Source: an uncultured Lachnospiraceae bacterium (lineage in GTDB: Bacteria; Bacillota; Clostridia; Lachnospirales; Lachnospiraceae). From it: a stretch of 43,269 nt of DNA. How positions within the stretch are numbered: the first letter of the stretch is position 1; each line of letters begins with the position of its first letter. The translations under genes were made by a program, and so were the position numbers. The notes beneath the pieces are model-generated. The model saw only the letters and a program-made list of their open reading frames with translations, searched no databases and had not been told where the DNA came from. Location: contig CAMOIJ010000019.1 of the NCBI GenBank assembly GCA_946615865.1, forward strand, positions 1-43,269. The letters are read 5' to 3'. This document shows positions 25,493 through 32,952 of the stretch, one piece after another.

Positions 25493-28273
25493 ATGGACAG
25501 CAAAAAACTTGTGCTTGTGGACGGGCACAGTATTCTCAACAGAGCGTTCTACGGCATGCCGGACCTGACCAATGCGGCGGGACTGCACACAGGGGCCGTT
25601 TACGGCTTTTTAAATATCCTTTTTAAAATCCTTGACGAGGAGAAGGCGGACTATCTGACAGTGGCGTTTGACGTACATGCGCCTACTTTCCGTCACGATA
25701 TGTATAAAGAGTACAAGGGTACCCGCAAAGCTATGCCCGAAGAACTCCGGGAGCAGGTCCCTCTGGTCAAAAAAGTACTGAGAGCCATGGGAGTCCAGAT
25801 CCGCGAACAGGCAGGTCTCGAAGCGGATGATATTCTCGGAACTCTTGCAAGGCGCGGGGAAGCAGAGGGAATGGAAGTCTCACTTGTGTCGGGAGACAGG
25901 GACCTTCTGCAGATCGCTACTGAGCACACATGCATAAGGATCCCCAAGACCAGGCAGGGGCAGACAGTCGTAGAGAACTACTACGCAGCCGATGTCCTCG
26001 AAAGATATCAGGTGACCCCTGACGGCTTCATCCATGTCAAGGCGCTCATGGGCGACAGTTCCGATAATGTACCCGGCGTTCCCAAAGTCGGTGAAAAGAC
26101 GGCGACCCAGCTGATCGTGGACTACGGCAGCGTGGACGGAGTCTATTCCCATCTGGACGAGATCAAAAAACCTGCGCTTAGAAAAAATCTGGCCGAAAAC
26201 GAAGACCTTGCAAGACTGAGCCTGTTTTTGGTGACGATCAAGACCGACTGCGACATAGAGACGGACTGGGCGGACGCCGAGGTCGGGAATCTCTTTACGC
26301 CGGAAGCATTCCATCTCTTCACGGAGCTGGGGTTCAGAGCCCTGCTTCCGAGATTTGACGCTGACGCGGCGGCCGGAAGCCATGAGGAACTCTCTTTCAG
26401 AGTGATCACGAAGAGGTCCGAAGCTCGGGAATACCTTGACAGCGCTGTAAAAGAGATGGAAAAAGCGGATACTTCGTCTCCCTTTTATCTGGGCGTATAC
26501 CCGGTGATGGATCCTGTGAAATACGGTGAGGATAAAGAGGAGATCCTAAGCGCTGCCGCATTGTGCATCGGAAAAAAGGCTGTCTTTATAGAGGCTTCCG
26601 TATCTGAGACAGAGGATCTGCTGACTGAGGCGGACCTTCTCGATATTTTGCATATACTCCGCACGAAGGCTCTCTCCGCCGGAGAAGGTAAAAAAGAGAA
26701 CGATGTCTCGCCCGAACCAGTAAGTCTGTGCGTGTTCGGACTCAAAAACCAGTTTCCGGTATGGGGAATTGACAGTGCTTCTGACTTCAGTGACGGGATC
26801 AGGCTCGAAGGATTTTCGGATCTTCTGTTAGAGTGCTATCTCTTAAATCCTCTGCAGAGCGATTATCAGCCGGAGATGACAGCTTCCGAGTATCTGGAGG
26901 AGTCCTATCCCACATGGAAGCAGGTCTTCGACAAAAAGACGAAGAAACAGGCTCTGAGGGAACAGAGGGAAGAACTTATAAAATATGCATGCAGTATGGC
27001 TTCGGTGCTGAGCAGAGCGGCGATGCCGGTGGAGAAGCGGCTGAAAGAGGAGGGGATGACCTGCCTTTACAGGCAGATCGAGAGGCCCTTATGCTATATT
27101 CTCCATGACATGGAGAGGATAGGGATAAGGATCAGACCCGAGGCTCTGAGGGATTACAGCGCTCAGCTCGGCGAGCAGGCTGACGAACTGGCCGGGAGGA
27201 TCTATGAAGCCTGCGGGGAAGAGTTCAATATCGCTTCTCCCAAGCAGCTCGGCGTTATCCTCTTTGAGAAGCTTGGAATGCCCGGGGGCAAGAAGACCAG
27301 GACGGGCTACTCCACAGCGGCGGGCGTCCTTGAAAAACTTGCGCCCGACTATCCAGTAGTAGACGATATACTGCAGTACAGGGCGGTTACCAAACTTAAA
27401 TCCACGTACGCGGACGGCCTGATGGCATATGTGGCGAAGGATGGGAGGATCCATACAAGCTTCAATCAGACGATAACGGCGACGGGACGGATCAGCTCGA
27501 CGGATCCCAACCTCCAGAATATTCCCATGAAGACAGAGATGGGCAAGAAGATCAGAAAAGCTTTCATTCCCGCGGAAGGAATGCTGTTTGCGGACGCGGA
27601 CTACTCCCAGATCGAACTGAGGATCCTCGCGCATATGAGCGGCGACAAGGAACTGATCGATGCCTATAAGGAGAATGAGGATATCCACAGGATCACGGCC
27701 TCTAAGGTTTTCCACACTCCTTTCGATGAGGTCACGGCGCTTCAGAGAAGAAACGCGAAGGCAGTCAATTTCGGAATCGTATACGGAATAAGCTCCTTCG
27801 GACTAAGTCAGGGACTTAGTATTTCCAGGAAAGAAGCGGCGGAATACATCGAAGCGTATTTCAAAACATATCCCGGGATCAAGGCTTTTCTTGACAGGCT
27901 GGTCGCCGACGCGAAGAAAAACGGCTACGCGGAGACCATGTACGGCCGCAGGAGACCTGTTCCGGAACTTAAGAGCAGTAATTTTATGCAGCGCTCTTTT
28001 GGCGAGCGCGTGGCAATGAATTCGCCCATCCAGGGAACCGCGGCGGATATTATCAAAATAGCGATGATCAGGGTCTGGGAAGCCCTGCGCAGGGAAAACC
28101 TCAGATCAAGGCTCATCCTGCAGATCCACGATGAACTGCTCATAGAGGCGGTCCCTGAGGAAGAAGAGCGCGTCAAAAAGCTCCTCAGCACCGAAATGGC
28201 AGGCTCAGCTGATCTGGAAGTTGATCTGGAAACCGATGTACACACCGGAAAAGATTGGTACATGGCCAAGTAA
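25493..28273 (+). CDS. polA: DNA polymerase I
   Basis: 926 aa. Fills gaps and removes RNA primers during replication and repair. The N-terminal 5'-3' exonuclease domain is clear (LVLVDGHSILNRAFYG, AGLEADDILGTLAR, SGDRDLLQI, MGDSSDNVPGVPKVGEKTA). The middle 3'-5' exonuclease-like domain lacks the metal-binding acidic motifs, as in many Firmicutes, so proofreading is not expected. The polymerase domain has motif A (DADYSQIELRILAH), motif B (RRNAKAVNFGIVYG) and motif C (LQIHDELLIEA). The start is ATG 25493 after AAAGGAAATATCCT; the longer in-frame extension overlaps the previous gene in another frame and is not credible. Confidence 0.97.
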   Translation: MDSKKLVLVDGHSILNRAFYGMPDLTNAAGLHTGAVYGFLNILFKILDEEKADYLTVAFDVHAPTFRHDMYKEYKGTRKAMPEELREQVPLVKKVLRAMGVQIREQAGLEADDILGTLARRGEAEGMEVSLVSGDRDLLQIATEHTCIRIPKTRQGQTVVENYYAADVLERYQVTPDGFIHVKALMGDSSDNVPGVPKVGEKTATQLIVDYGSVDGVYSHLDEIKKPALRKNLAENEDLARLSLFLVTIKTDCDIETDWADAEVGNLFTPEAFHLFTELGFRALLPRFDADAAAGSHEELSFRVITKRSEAREYLDSAVKEMEKADTSSPFYLGVYPVMDPVKYGEDKEEILSAAALCIGKKAVFIEASVSETEDLLTEADLLDILHILRTKALSAGEGKKENDVSPEPVSLCVFGLKNQFPVWGIDSASDFSDGIRLEGFSDLLLECYLLNPLQSDYQPEMTASEYLEESYPTWKQVFDKKTKKQALREQREELIKYACSMASVLSRAAMPVEKRLKEEGMTCLYRQIERPLCYILHDMERIGIRIRPEALRDYSAQLGEQADELAGRIYEACGEEFNIASPKQLGVILFEKLGMPGGKKTRTGYSTAAGVLEKLAPDYPVVDDILQYRAVTKLKSTYADGLMAYVAKDGRIHTSFNQTITATGRISSTDPNLQNIPMKTEMGKKIRKAFIPAEGMLFADADYSQIELRILAHMSGDKELIDAYKENEDIHRITASKVFHTPFDEVTALQRRNAKAVNFGIVYGISSFGLSQGLSISRKEAAEYIEAYFKTYPGIKAFLDRLVADAKKNGYAETMYGRRRPVPELKSSNFMQRSFGERVAMNSPIQGTAADIIKIAMIRVWEALRRENLRSRLILQIHDELLIEAVPEEEERVKKLLSTEMAGSADLEVDLETDVHTGKDWYMAK

Positions 28274-28296
28274 GAATAAATGAAAAGAGAGTATAA

Positions 28297-28950
28297 ATGA
28301 TCACGATCGGCGTCACAGGAGGAGTCGGAGCCGGAAAGAGCGAGATCCTCCGATATCTTGATAATAATTACAGCTGCAGGATCCTGATGTCTGACAATGC
28401 GGCCAAGGAACTGGAAGCTCCCGGAGGAGTTCTCTATGAACCGCTTGTGCGGCTTTTGGAGGAAGCTGATCCGGAGGACGGCTCATCCGGTCCCCTGCTC
28501 CATGAGAACGGCGAAATCGACAAACAGGAGATGGCGCGAAGGATCTTTACGGACCCTCAGCTTCTTACAAAGATCAACGAGCTCGTGCATCCGGCCGTCA
28601 ATAAATATATTCGCGAGGAGATCGCGAGAGAGAAAAAAAGCGGGGAAAAGGAGTTCTTTATTCTTGAATCCGCCCTTCTTATCGAGAACGGATATGACAG
28701 GATACTTGACTCTATGTGGTATATTTACTGCGAGGAAAGTGTCAGAAGCAGCAGACTCAAAGCATCCAGGGGTTATTCCGACGAGAAGATCCGCTCCATC
28801 ATGATGAGTCAGGTATCTGAGGATGTATTCAGAAGTCACTGCGATACTGTGATCGACAACACGGGCGATTTTGACGGGGCCGGCGGAGCGGCTGTCCAGG
28901 TGGATAAAGCCATCGCGGGACTCAGGGAAAGATTCGGGAATGAACAATAG
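28297..28950 (+). CDS. coaE: Dephospho-CoA kinase
   Basis: 217 aa. Phosphorylates the 3' hydroxyl of dephospho-CoA, the last step of coenzyme A synthesis. The P-loop is GGVGAGKSEIL, and MSDNAAKEL and the LVHPAVNKYIREEI helix are typical. The family segment ILESALLIENGYD is in place. A slightly longer insertion after LLEEADPEDG is unremarkable. It follows polA by 23 bases, an order seen widely in Firmicutes, and the next gene starts 2 bases after its stop. Confidence 0.94.
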   Translation: MITIGVTGGVGAGKSEILRYLDNNYSCRILMSDNAAKELEAPGGVLYEPLVRLLEEADPEDGSSGPLLHENGEIDKQEMARRIFTDPQLLTKINELVHPAVNKYIREEIAREKKSGEKEFFILESALLIENGYDRILDSMWYIYCEESVRSSRLKASRGYSDEKIRSIMMSQVSEDVFRSHCDTVIDNTGDFDGAGGAAVQVDKAIAGLRERFGNEQ

Positions 28951-28952
28951 TT

Positions 28953-29750
28953 ATGAGATTTGAAAGTATAGCCAGCGGCAGCAGCGGCAATTGTATTTAT
29001 GTAGGGTCTGATACGACACATCTTCTGCTGGACACCGGGATCAGCAGGAAAAGGACGGTGGAAGCCTTGAAGGACCTTGATCTGGAACTTCGTGACATTG
29101 ACGGCATCTTCATCACTCACGAACATACAGATCATATAAACGGTCTGCCCATGATCGCGAAAAAGTCGCAGATGCCCATCTACGCGACCCGGGGAACGAT
29201 CGATGCGATCAGGAGAATGGAGAAGTTTAAAGATATAGATCCGGACAGGTTTGTGACGATCCGTCCCGATGAGAAGATAACCGTCAAGGATATACAGATC
29301 GACCCGATGAGGATCTCGCATGACGCGGCCGATCCTGTGGGCTACAGGATCTATTACGGGAGAAAGAAAGCCTGCATCTGCACGGATCTGGGGTGCTATA
29401 CAGACTACACTGTGGAATGCCTCAAAAACTCCGATGTGCTTCTCATCGAATCCAATCATGACGTCAATATGCTGCAGGTAGGCAGATATCCCTACATGCT
29501 TAAGCGAAGGATCCTCGGAGACAAGGGACATTTATCCAATGTTTCGAGCGGCCGGCTCCTGAGCAGGGTGCTCAACGACCATCTGAAGGGAATCTTTCTT
29601 GGACACCTGAGTCAGGAGAACAATTTCCCCGAACTCGCTTTTGAGACTGTCAGGGTGGAGATCATGAGTTCTGAGGCTGATTACAGCCCGGAGGACCTTC
29701 CCATCTTCGTGGCGGACAGAAAGAGACCGTCCTGCCTGGTGGAGATCTGA
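28953..29750 (+). CDS. MBL-fold hydrolase, YycJ/WalJ-like
   Basis: 265 aa. The opening MRFESIASGSSGNCIYV and the motif FITHEHTDHINGL (H-x-H-x-D-H) are those of the YycJ/WalJ group of metallo-beta-lactamase-fold proteins, which have been linked to DNA repair and to coordination of cell-wall control with replication. Further ligands are in RISHDAADPVGY and ICTDLGCY, then ESNHDVNML and GHLSQENN. In many Firmicutes yycJ is beside walRK; here it sits in the polA-coaE run instead, two bases after coaE, probably translationally coupled. Confidence 0.9.
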   Translation: MRFESIASGSSGNCIYVGSDTTHLLLDTGISRKRTVEALKDLDLELRDIDGIFITHEHTDHINGLPMIAKKSQMPIYATRGTIDAIRRMEKFKDIDPDRFVTIRPDEKITVKDIQIDPMRISHDAADPVGYRIYYGRKKACICTDLGCYTDYTVECLKNSDVLLIESNHDVNMLQVGRYPYMLKRRILGDKGHLSNVSSGRLLSRVLNDHLKGIFLGHLSQENNFPELAFETVRVEIMSSEADYSPEDLPIFVADRKRPSCLVEI

Positions 29751-29803
29751 TAAAAGACAAGACAATACCGATCAGCGAACAGCACAGCAGTATGGAGGTT
29801 ACA

Positions 29804-30079
29804 ATGCAGAGAGCGATCATTACGGTAGTAGGCAAAGACACCATCGGCATTATTGCCGGCGTATGCACTTATCTTGCGGAAAACAGGATCAATATCCTCG
29901 ACATCTCCCAGACGATCGTACAGGGATATTTCAATATGATGATGGTCGTCGATGTGACGACTCTGGATAAACCTTTCGGACAGATCGCGGACGAACTGGC
30001 TGTTCTCGGAAGAGAGAAGATCGGCGTCCAGATCAAGTGCCAGAAGGAAGAGATCTTTGATCTGATGCATAGGATCTGA
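29804..30079 (+). CDS. ACT-domain protein (UPF0237 type)
   Basis: 91 aa, a single ACT domain (RAIITVVGKDTIGIIAGVCT, then NILDISQTIVQGYFNMMMVVD). ACT domains bind amino acids or similar ligands and regulate partner proteins. It is almost always next to the DUF711 gene that follows 63 bases downstream. The ATG at 29804 is chosen because GGAGG (29794-29798) is five bases upstream; an ATG at 29792 would add four residues but overlaps that ribosome site. Confidence 0.9.
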   Translation: MQRAIITVVGKDTIGIIAGVCTYLAENRINILDISQTIVQGYFNMMMVVDVTTLDKPFGQIADELAVLGREKIGVQIKCQKEEIFDLMHRI

Positions 30080-30142
30080 ACAGATATTTCGCCGCGGTAT
30101 TTCATAAGACTGAAACTGCGCGTTTAAACGACAGGAGGCAAT

Positions 30143-31507
30143 ATGATCAATATCTCTGAAGTCAGCGAGACCAATGCAATGATCGAGAAGGAGAATCTCG
30201 ATGTCAGGACGATCACCATGGGAATCAGTCTCCTGGACTGCATCGATTCCGACCTGCAGGTACTCAGGCAAAAGATTTATGACAAAATATACAAAAGCGC
30301 CGAAAACCTCGTAAAGGTAGGAGAGGAGATCTCCACTGATTACGGGATCCCGATCGTCAACAAGAGGATCTCTGTTACACCGATCGCACTGGTCGGCGGC
30401 AGTGCCTGCCGCTCTCCGGAGGACTTCGCGCAGATCGCGCTTACTCTGGACAAAGCCGCGCACGACGTGGGCGTAAACTTCCTTGGCGGCTACAGCGCCC
30501 TGGTGTCCAAAGGCATGACACCGGCAGACAAACTTCTGCTGGAATCCATACCCCTTGCACTGTCGGAAACAGAGCTTGTGTGCTCATCCGTAAATGTGGG
30601 TTCCACAAAGACGGGAATCGATATGGACGCAGTGCGTCTTATGGGAAAGATCATTAAAAAGACTGCGGAAAAAACTGCGGACCGCGGCTCGATCGGATGC
30701 GCGAAGCTTGTCGTATTCTGCAATGCTCCGGACGACAACCCTTTTATGGCCGGCGCTTTCCATGGAATCACCGAGGCGGACAGGATTCTCAATATCGGCG
30801 TAAGCGGTCCGGGAGTTGTCAAAAAAGCGTTGGAATCCGTTCACGGCAAAGACTTTGAAACTCTCTGCGAGACTGTGAAGAAGACTGCTTTCAAGGTCAC
30901 CCGCGTCGGACAGCTGGTGGCAAAAGAAGCTTCCAGGCGGCTTGGCGTCCCGTTCGGGATCATAGACCTGTCTCTGGCTCCCACTCCTGCGATCGGAGAC
31001 AGCGTCGCGGATATTCTGTGCGAAATGGGGCTGGAGTACGCGGGGGCTCCCGGAACAACAGCGGCCCTTGCTCTGCTGAACGATCAGGTCAAAAAGGGCG
31101 GGGTTATGGCGTCCTCTTATGTGGGCGGCCTGAGCGGAGCTTTCATCCCGGTGAGCGAGGACCAGGGAATGATAAACGCTGTCAACGCCGGATGCCTGAC
31201 GCTTGAGAAACTCGAGGCTATGACCTGCGTGTGCTCTGTCGGTCTTGATATGATCGCCATTCCGGGTGACACTAAGGAAACTACGATAGCCGGCATAATA
31301 GCTGATGAGATGGCCATCGGCATGATCAACCAGAAGACGACGGCGGTCCGCCTGATCCCCGTGATCGGAAAGGGAGTCGGAGACAGGGTCGAATTCGGAG
31401 GACTTTTGGGCTATGCGCCGATCATGCCGGTCAACCCCTACAGCTGCGAGGAGTTTGTAAATCGGAAAGGAAGGATACCCGCTCCGGTGCATAGTTTCAA
31501 GAATTAA
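30143..31507 (+). CDS. PFL-fold family protein, DUF711/UPF0210
   Basis: 454 aa, full length for the DUF711 (UPF0210) family. The function is not established; its structure resembles glycyl-radical enzyme barrels, but I see no glycyl-radical motif. Typical segments are [50 protein letters not shown] and [11 protein letters not shown]. Its partner is the ACT protein upstream, conserved in order across many Firmicutes and archaea, which suggests an amino-acid-controlled activity. AGGAGG precedes the ATG. No clear terminator follows in the 140 bases before the fructokinase gene. Confidence 0.93.
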   Translation: MINISEVSETNAMIEKENLDVRTITMGISLLDCIDSDLQVLRQKIYDKIYKSAENLVKVGEEISTDYGIPIVNKRISVTPIALVGGSACRSPEDFAQIALTLDKAAHDVGVNFLGGYSALVSKGMTPADKLLLESIPLALSETELVCSSVNVGSTKTGIDMDAVRLMGKIIKKTAEKTADRGSIGCAKLVVFCNAPDDNPFMAGAFHGITEADRILNIGVSGPGVVKKALESVHGKDFETLCETVKKTAFKVTRVGQLVAKEASRRLGVPFGIIDLSLAPTPAIGDSVADILCEMGLEYAGAPGTTAALALLNDQVKKGGVMASSYVGGLSGAFIPVSEDQGMINAVNAGCLTLEKLEAMTCVCSVGLDMIAIPGDTKETTIAGIIADEMAIGMINQKTTAVRLIPVIGKGVGDRVEFGGLLGYAPIMPVNPYSCEEFVNRKGRIPAPVHSFKN

Positions 31508-31529
31508 CTGCATAACCATTATTTTTGGC

Positions 31530-31575
31530 AAAAGTAGACGAAAAGTAGACGAAATAGCCGCGTATGTTGTAAAAT
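31530..31575 (+). promoter_or_regulatory. Tandem 11-bp repeat and weak promoter before fructokinase
   Basis: AAAAGTAGACG occurs twice in tandem (31530-31540, 31541-31551). TAGACG of the second copy could be a -35 box, 18 bases before TAAAAT (31570-31575). The promoter is weak by sequence, and the repeats could be an operator; this is inference. Confidence 0.4.
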
Positions 31576-31647
31576 AATCACGATAGGTAGTTGTGCGGGC
31601 CGGTACTGAGGAGCTCGCTTTGACTGATCGGAAAGGGTGATAGAAAT

Positions 31648-32634
31648 ATGAGTATTGAAAAGAAAATCGATGTAACAGCGCTTGGAGAACTTTTGATCGA
31701 CTTTACACAGAACGGGCTGAGCGAACAGGGCAACAATCTGTTTGAGGCGAATCCCGGCGGAGCTCCCTGCAATGTTCTTGCTATGCTGAACAAAGCCGGA
31801 AAGAAAACTGCTTTCATCGGAAAAGTCGGCAATGATATGTTCGGAAGACTCCTTAAGTCCAAGACTGAGGGAGAGGGCATTGATATGAGCGGCCTTGAGA
31901 TGGACGATGAGATCCATACGACCCTTGCGTTTGTGGAAAAGCTTCCTAACGGCGACAGAGATTTCTCCTTCTACAGAAATCCCGGCGCAGATGTCATGCT
32001 TACGTCTGACGAAGTTGAGAAACACCGCGATCTGATCGAAAGCGCGAAGATCTTCCATCTGGGTACTCTTTCCATGACTCACGACACCGTTGAGAAGGCT
32101 ACGCTCAAGGCGCTTGAGATCGCGAAGGAAGCCGGCTGCATGATCTCATTTGATCCCAACCTCCGCCCTCCGCTCTGGAGCAGCGAAGAGAAAGCAAAAG
32201 AGAAGATCGCTTTTGGCCTGACCAAGTGTGATATCCTTAAGATCTCTGACAATGAGATCACTTTCATGACAGGTGAAGAGGATCTTGACAAGGGAATCCA
32301 CAAGATCATTGATCAGTATCACATTCCGCTTGTATTCGCGACATTCGGACCCGACGGCTCCAAGGCTTACTGCGGCGGCAAGGAAGTCTATGAGGCAGGT
32401 TTCCTTAATCCCAATACCATTGAGACTACCGGCGCAGGCGATACATTCTGCGCGAGCGCGCTGCTGCATGTCCTTAAGTATGGGATCGACGGACTTGATA
32501 ATGAAGAGCATCTTCACGAACTTCTCACTTTTGCCAATGCGGCAGCCTCTCTTGTCACAACCAAGAAGGGCGCGCTGTGCGTGATGCCCACTGTGGATCA
32601 GGTTGAGGCATATATTAAGGAATCCGGCAGATGA
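31648..32634 (+). CDS. PfkB-family sugar kinase, probable fructokinase
   Basis: 328 aa. A ribokinase-fold carbohydrate kinase whose best match from memory is bacterial fructokinase (ScrK-like). It has both PfkB signatures: NPGGAPCNVLAMLNKAG near the N-terminus and ETTGAGDTFCASALL with the catalytic aspartate. DVTALGELLIDF is the usual fructokinase opening, and FDPNLRPPLW is the family motif. No sugar transporter or sucrase is adjacent, so the physiological substrate is inferred. It stands alone between its own weak promoter and a very strong terminator. Confidence 0.9.
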   Translation: MSIEKKIDVTALGELLIDFTQNGLSEQGNNLFEANPGGAPCNVLAMLNKAGKKTAFIGKVGNDMFGRLLKSKTEGEGIDMSGLEMDDEIHTTLAFVEKLPNGDRDFSFYRNPGADVMLTSDEVEKHRDLIESAKIFHLGTLSMTHDTVEKATLKALEIAKEAGCMISFDPNLRPPLWSSEEKAKEKIAFGLTKCDILKISDNEITFMTGEEDLDKGIHKIIDQYHIPLVFATFGPDGSKAYCGGKEVYEAGFLNPNTIETTGAGDTFCASALLHVLKYGIDGLDNEEHLHELLTFANAAASLVTTKKGALCVMPTVDQVEAYIKESGR

Positions 32635-32654
32635 TCGCTTGCGGATGACTGATC

Positions 32655-32690
32655 CGGGCTTTGCAAATTTACTTGCAAAGCCCGTTTTTT
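32655..32690 (+). terminator. Strong terminator after fructokinase
   Basis: A perfect 12-bp stem, CGGGCTTTGCAA (32655-32666) and TTGCAAAGCCCG (32673-32684), a six-base loop and six T residues. The 3' arm contains the -35 candidate of the tRNA-Gly promoter. Confidence 0.95.
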
Positions 32691-32700
32691 CTGTTATAAT
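32673..32700 (+). promoter_or_regulatory. Candidate tRNA-Gly promoter using the terminator arm
   Basis: TTGCAA (32673-32678), a 16-base spacer and a perfect TATAAT (32695-32700), with TGT before it giving an extended -10. Transcription would start about nine bases before the mature tRNA. Confidence 0.65.
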
Positions 32701-32715
32701 ATTACTCGTCGATAC

Positions 32716-32786
32716 GCAGGTATAGTTCATCGGTAGAATACCAGCTTCCCAAGCTGGGGAGACGGGTTCGATTCCCGCTACCTGCT
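32716..32786 (+). tRNA. tRNA-Gly, anticodon CCC
   Basis: A 71-nt cloverleaf reading GGG glycine codons. The acceptor stem is GCAGGTA/TACCTGC with discriminator T. The anticodon arm is CCAGC-TTCCCAA-GCTGG with CCC at the centre. The T arm has GGG-TTCGATT-CCC; its outermost pair would be an A-C mismatch. No CCA is encoded, so it must be added after transcription. Confidence 0.95.
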
Positions 32787-32794
32787 CTCAGATG

Positions 32795-32848
32795 AAAGCC
32801 CAGAAATCAAAGGCAACTGACGCTCCTTTGTTTTATGGGCTTTTTCCT
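32795..32848 (+). terminator. Terminator after tRNA-Gly
   Basis: Outer stem AAAGCCCA (32795-32802) with TGGGCTTT (32836-32843), inner stem CAAAGG (32808-32813) with CCTTTG (32825-32830), then a T-rich tract. Confidence 0.8.
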
Positions 32849-32882
32849 TTCTTTATTTAATATATAAACATGAAAACTGCTG

Positions 32883-32911
32883 TGGATTTTCAGTAAATTC
32901 GAGCCTATAAT
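32883..32911 (+). promoter_or_regulatory. Promoter of the LTA-synthase-like gene
   Basis: A perfect TATAAT (32906-32911) with a 17-base spacer from TGGATT (32883-32888), a poor -35 box. Both a CodY-box match and an inverted repeat lie on this promoter, so it is likely to be regulated. Confidence 0.6.
32885..32899 (+). promoter_or_regulatory. CodY-box match on the LTA-synthase-like promoter
   Basis: GATTTTCAGTAAATT matches the published CodY box AATTTTCWGAAAATT at 13 of 15 positions (mismatches at 1 and 10). It overlaps the -35 box and spacer, a position where bound CodY would block RNA polymerase. Confidence 0.6.
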
Positions 32912-32925
32912 AGTTTGGATAGGCT
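32902..32925 (+). repeat. Inverted repeat AGCCTAT-N10-ATAGGCT over the -10 box
   Basis: A perfect 7-bp inverted repeat (32902-32908 and 32919-32925) whose left arm overlaps the TATAAT box and whose right arm covers the expected start of transcription. It could be an operator for a second regulator. The arms are too AT-poor and lack a T run for a terminator. Confidence 0.55.
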
Positions 32926-32952
32926 AATCACAATAACTTCGTTGGAGAATAA

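Noticed and set aside
30584-31531. 315-codon open frame on the minus strand opposite DUF711
   Set aside because: It is fully antisense to a conserved gene and its translation shows no recognisable domain or composition of a real protein.
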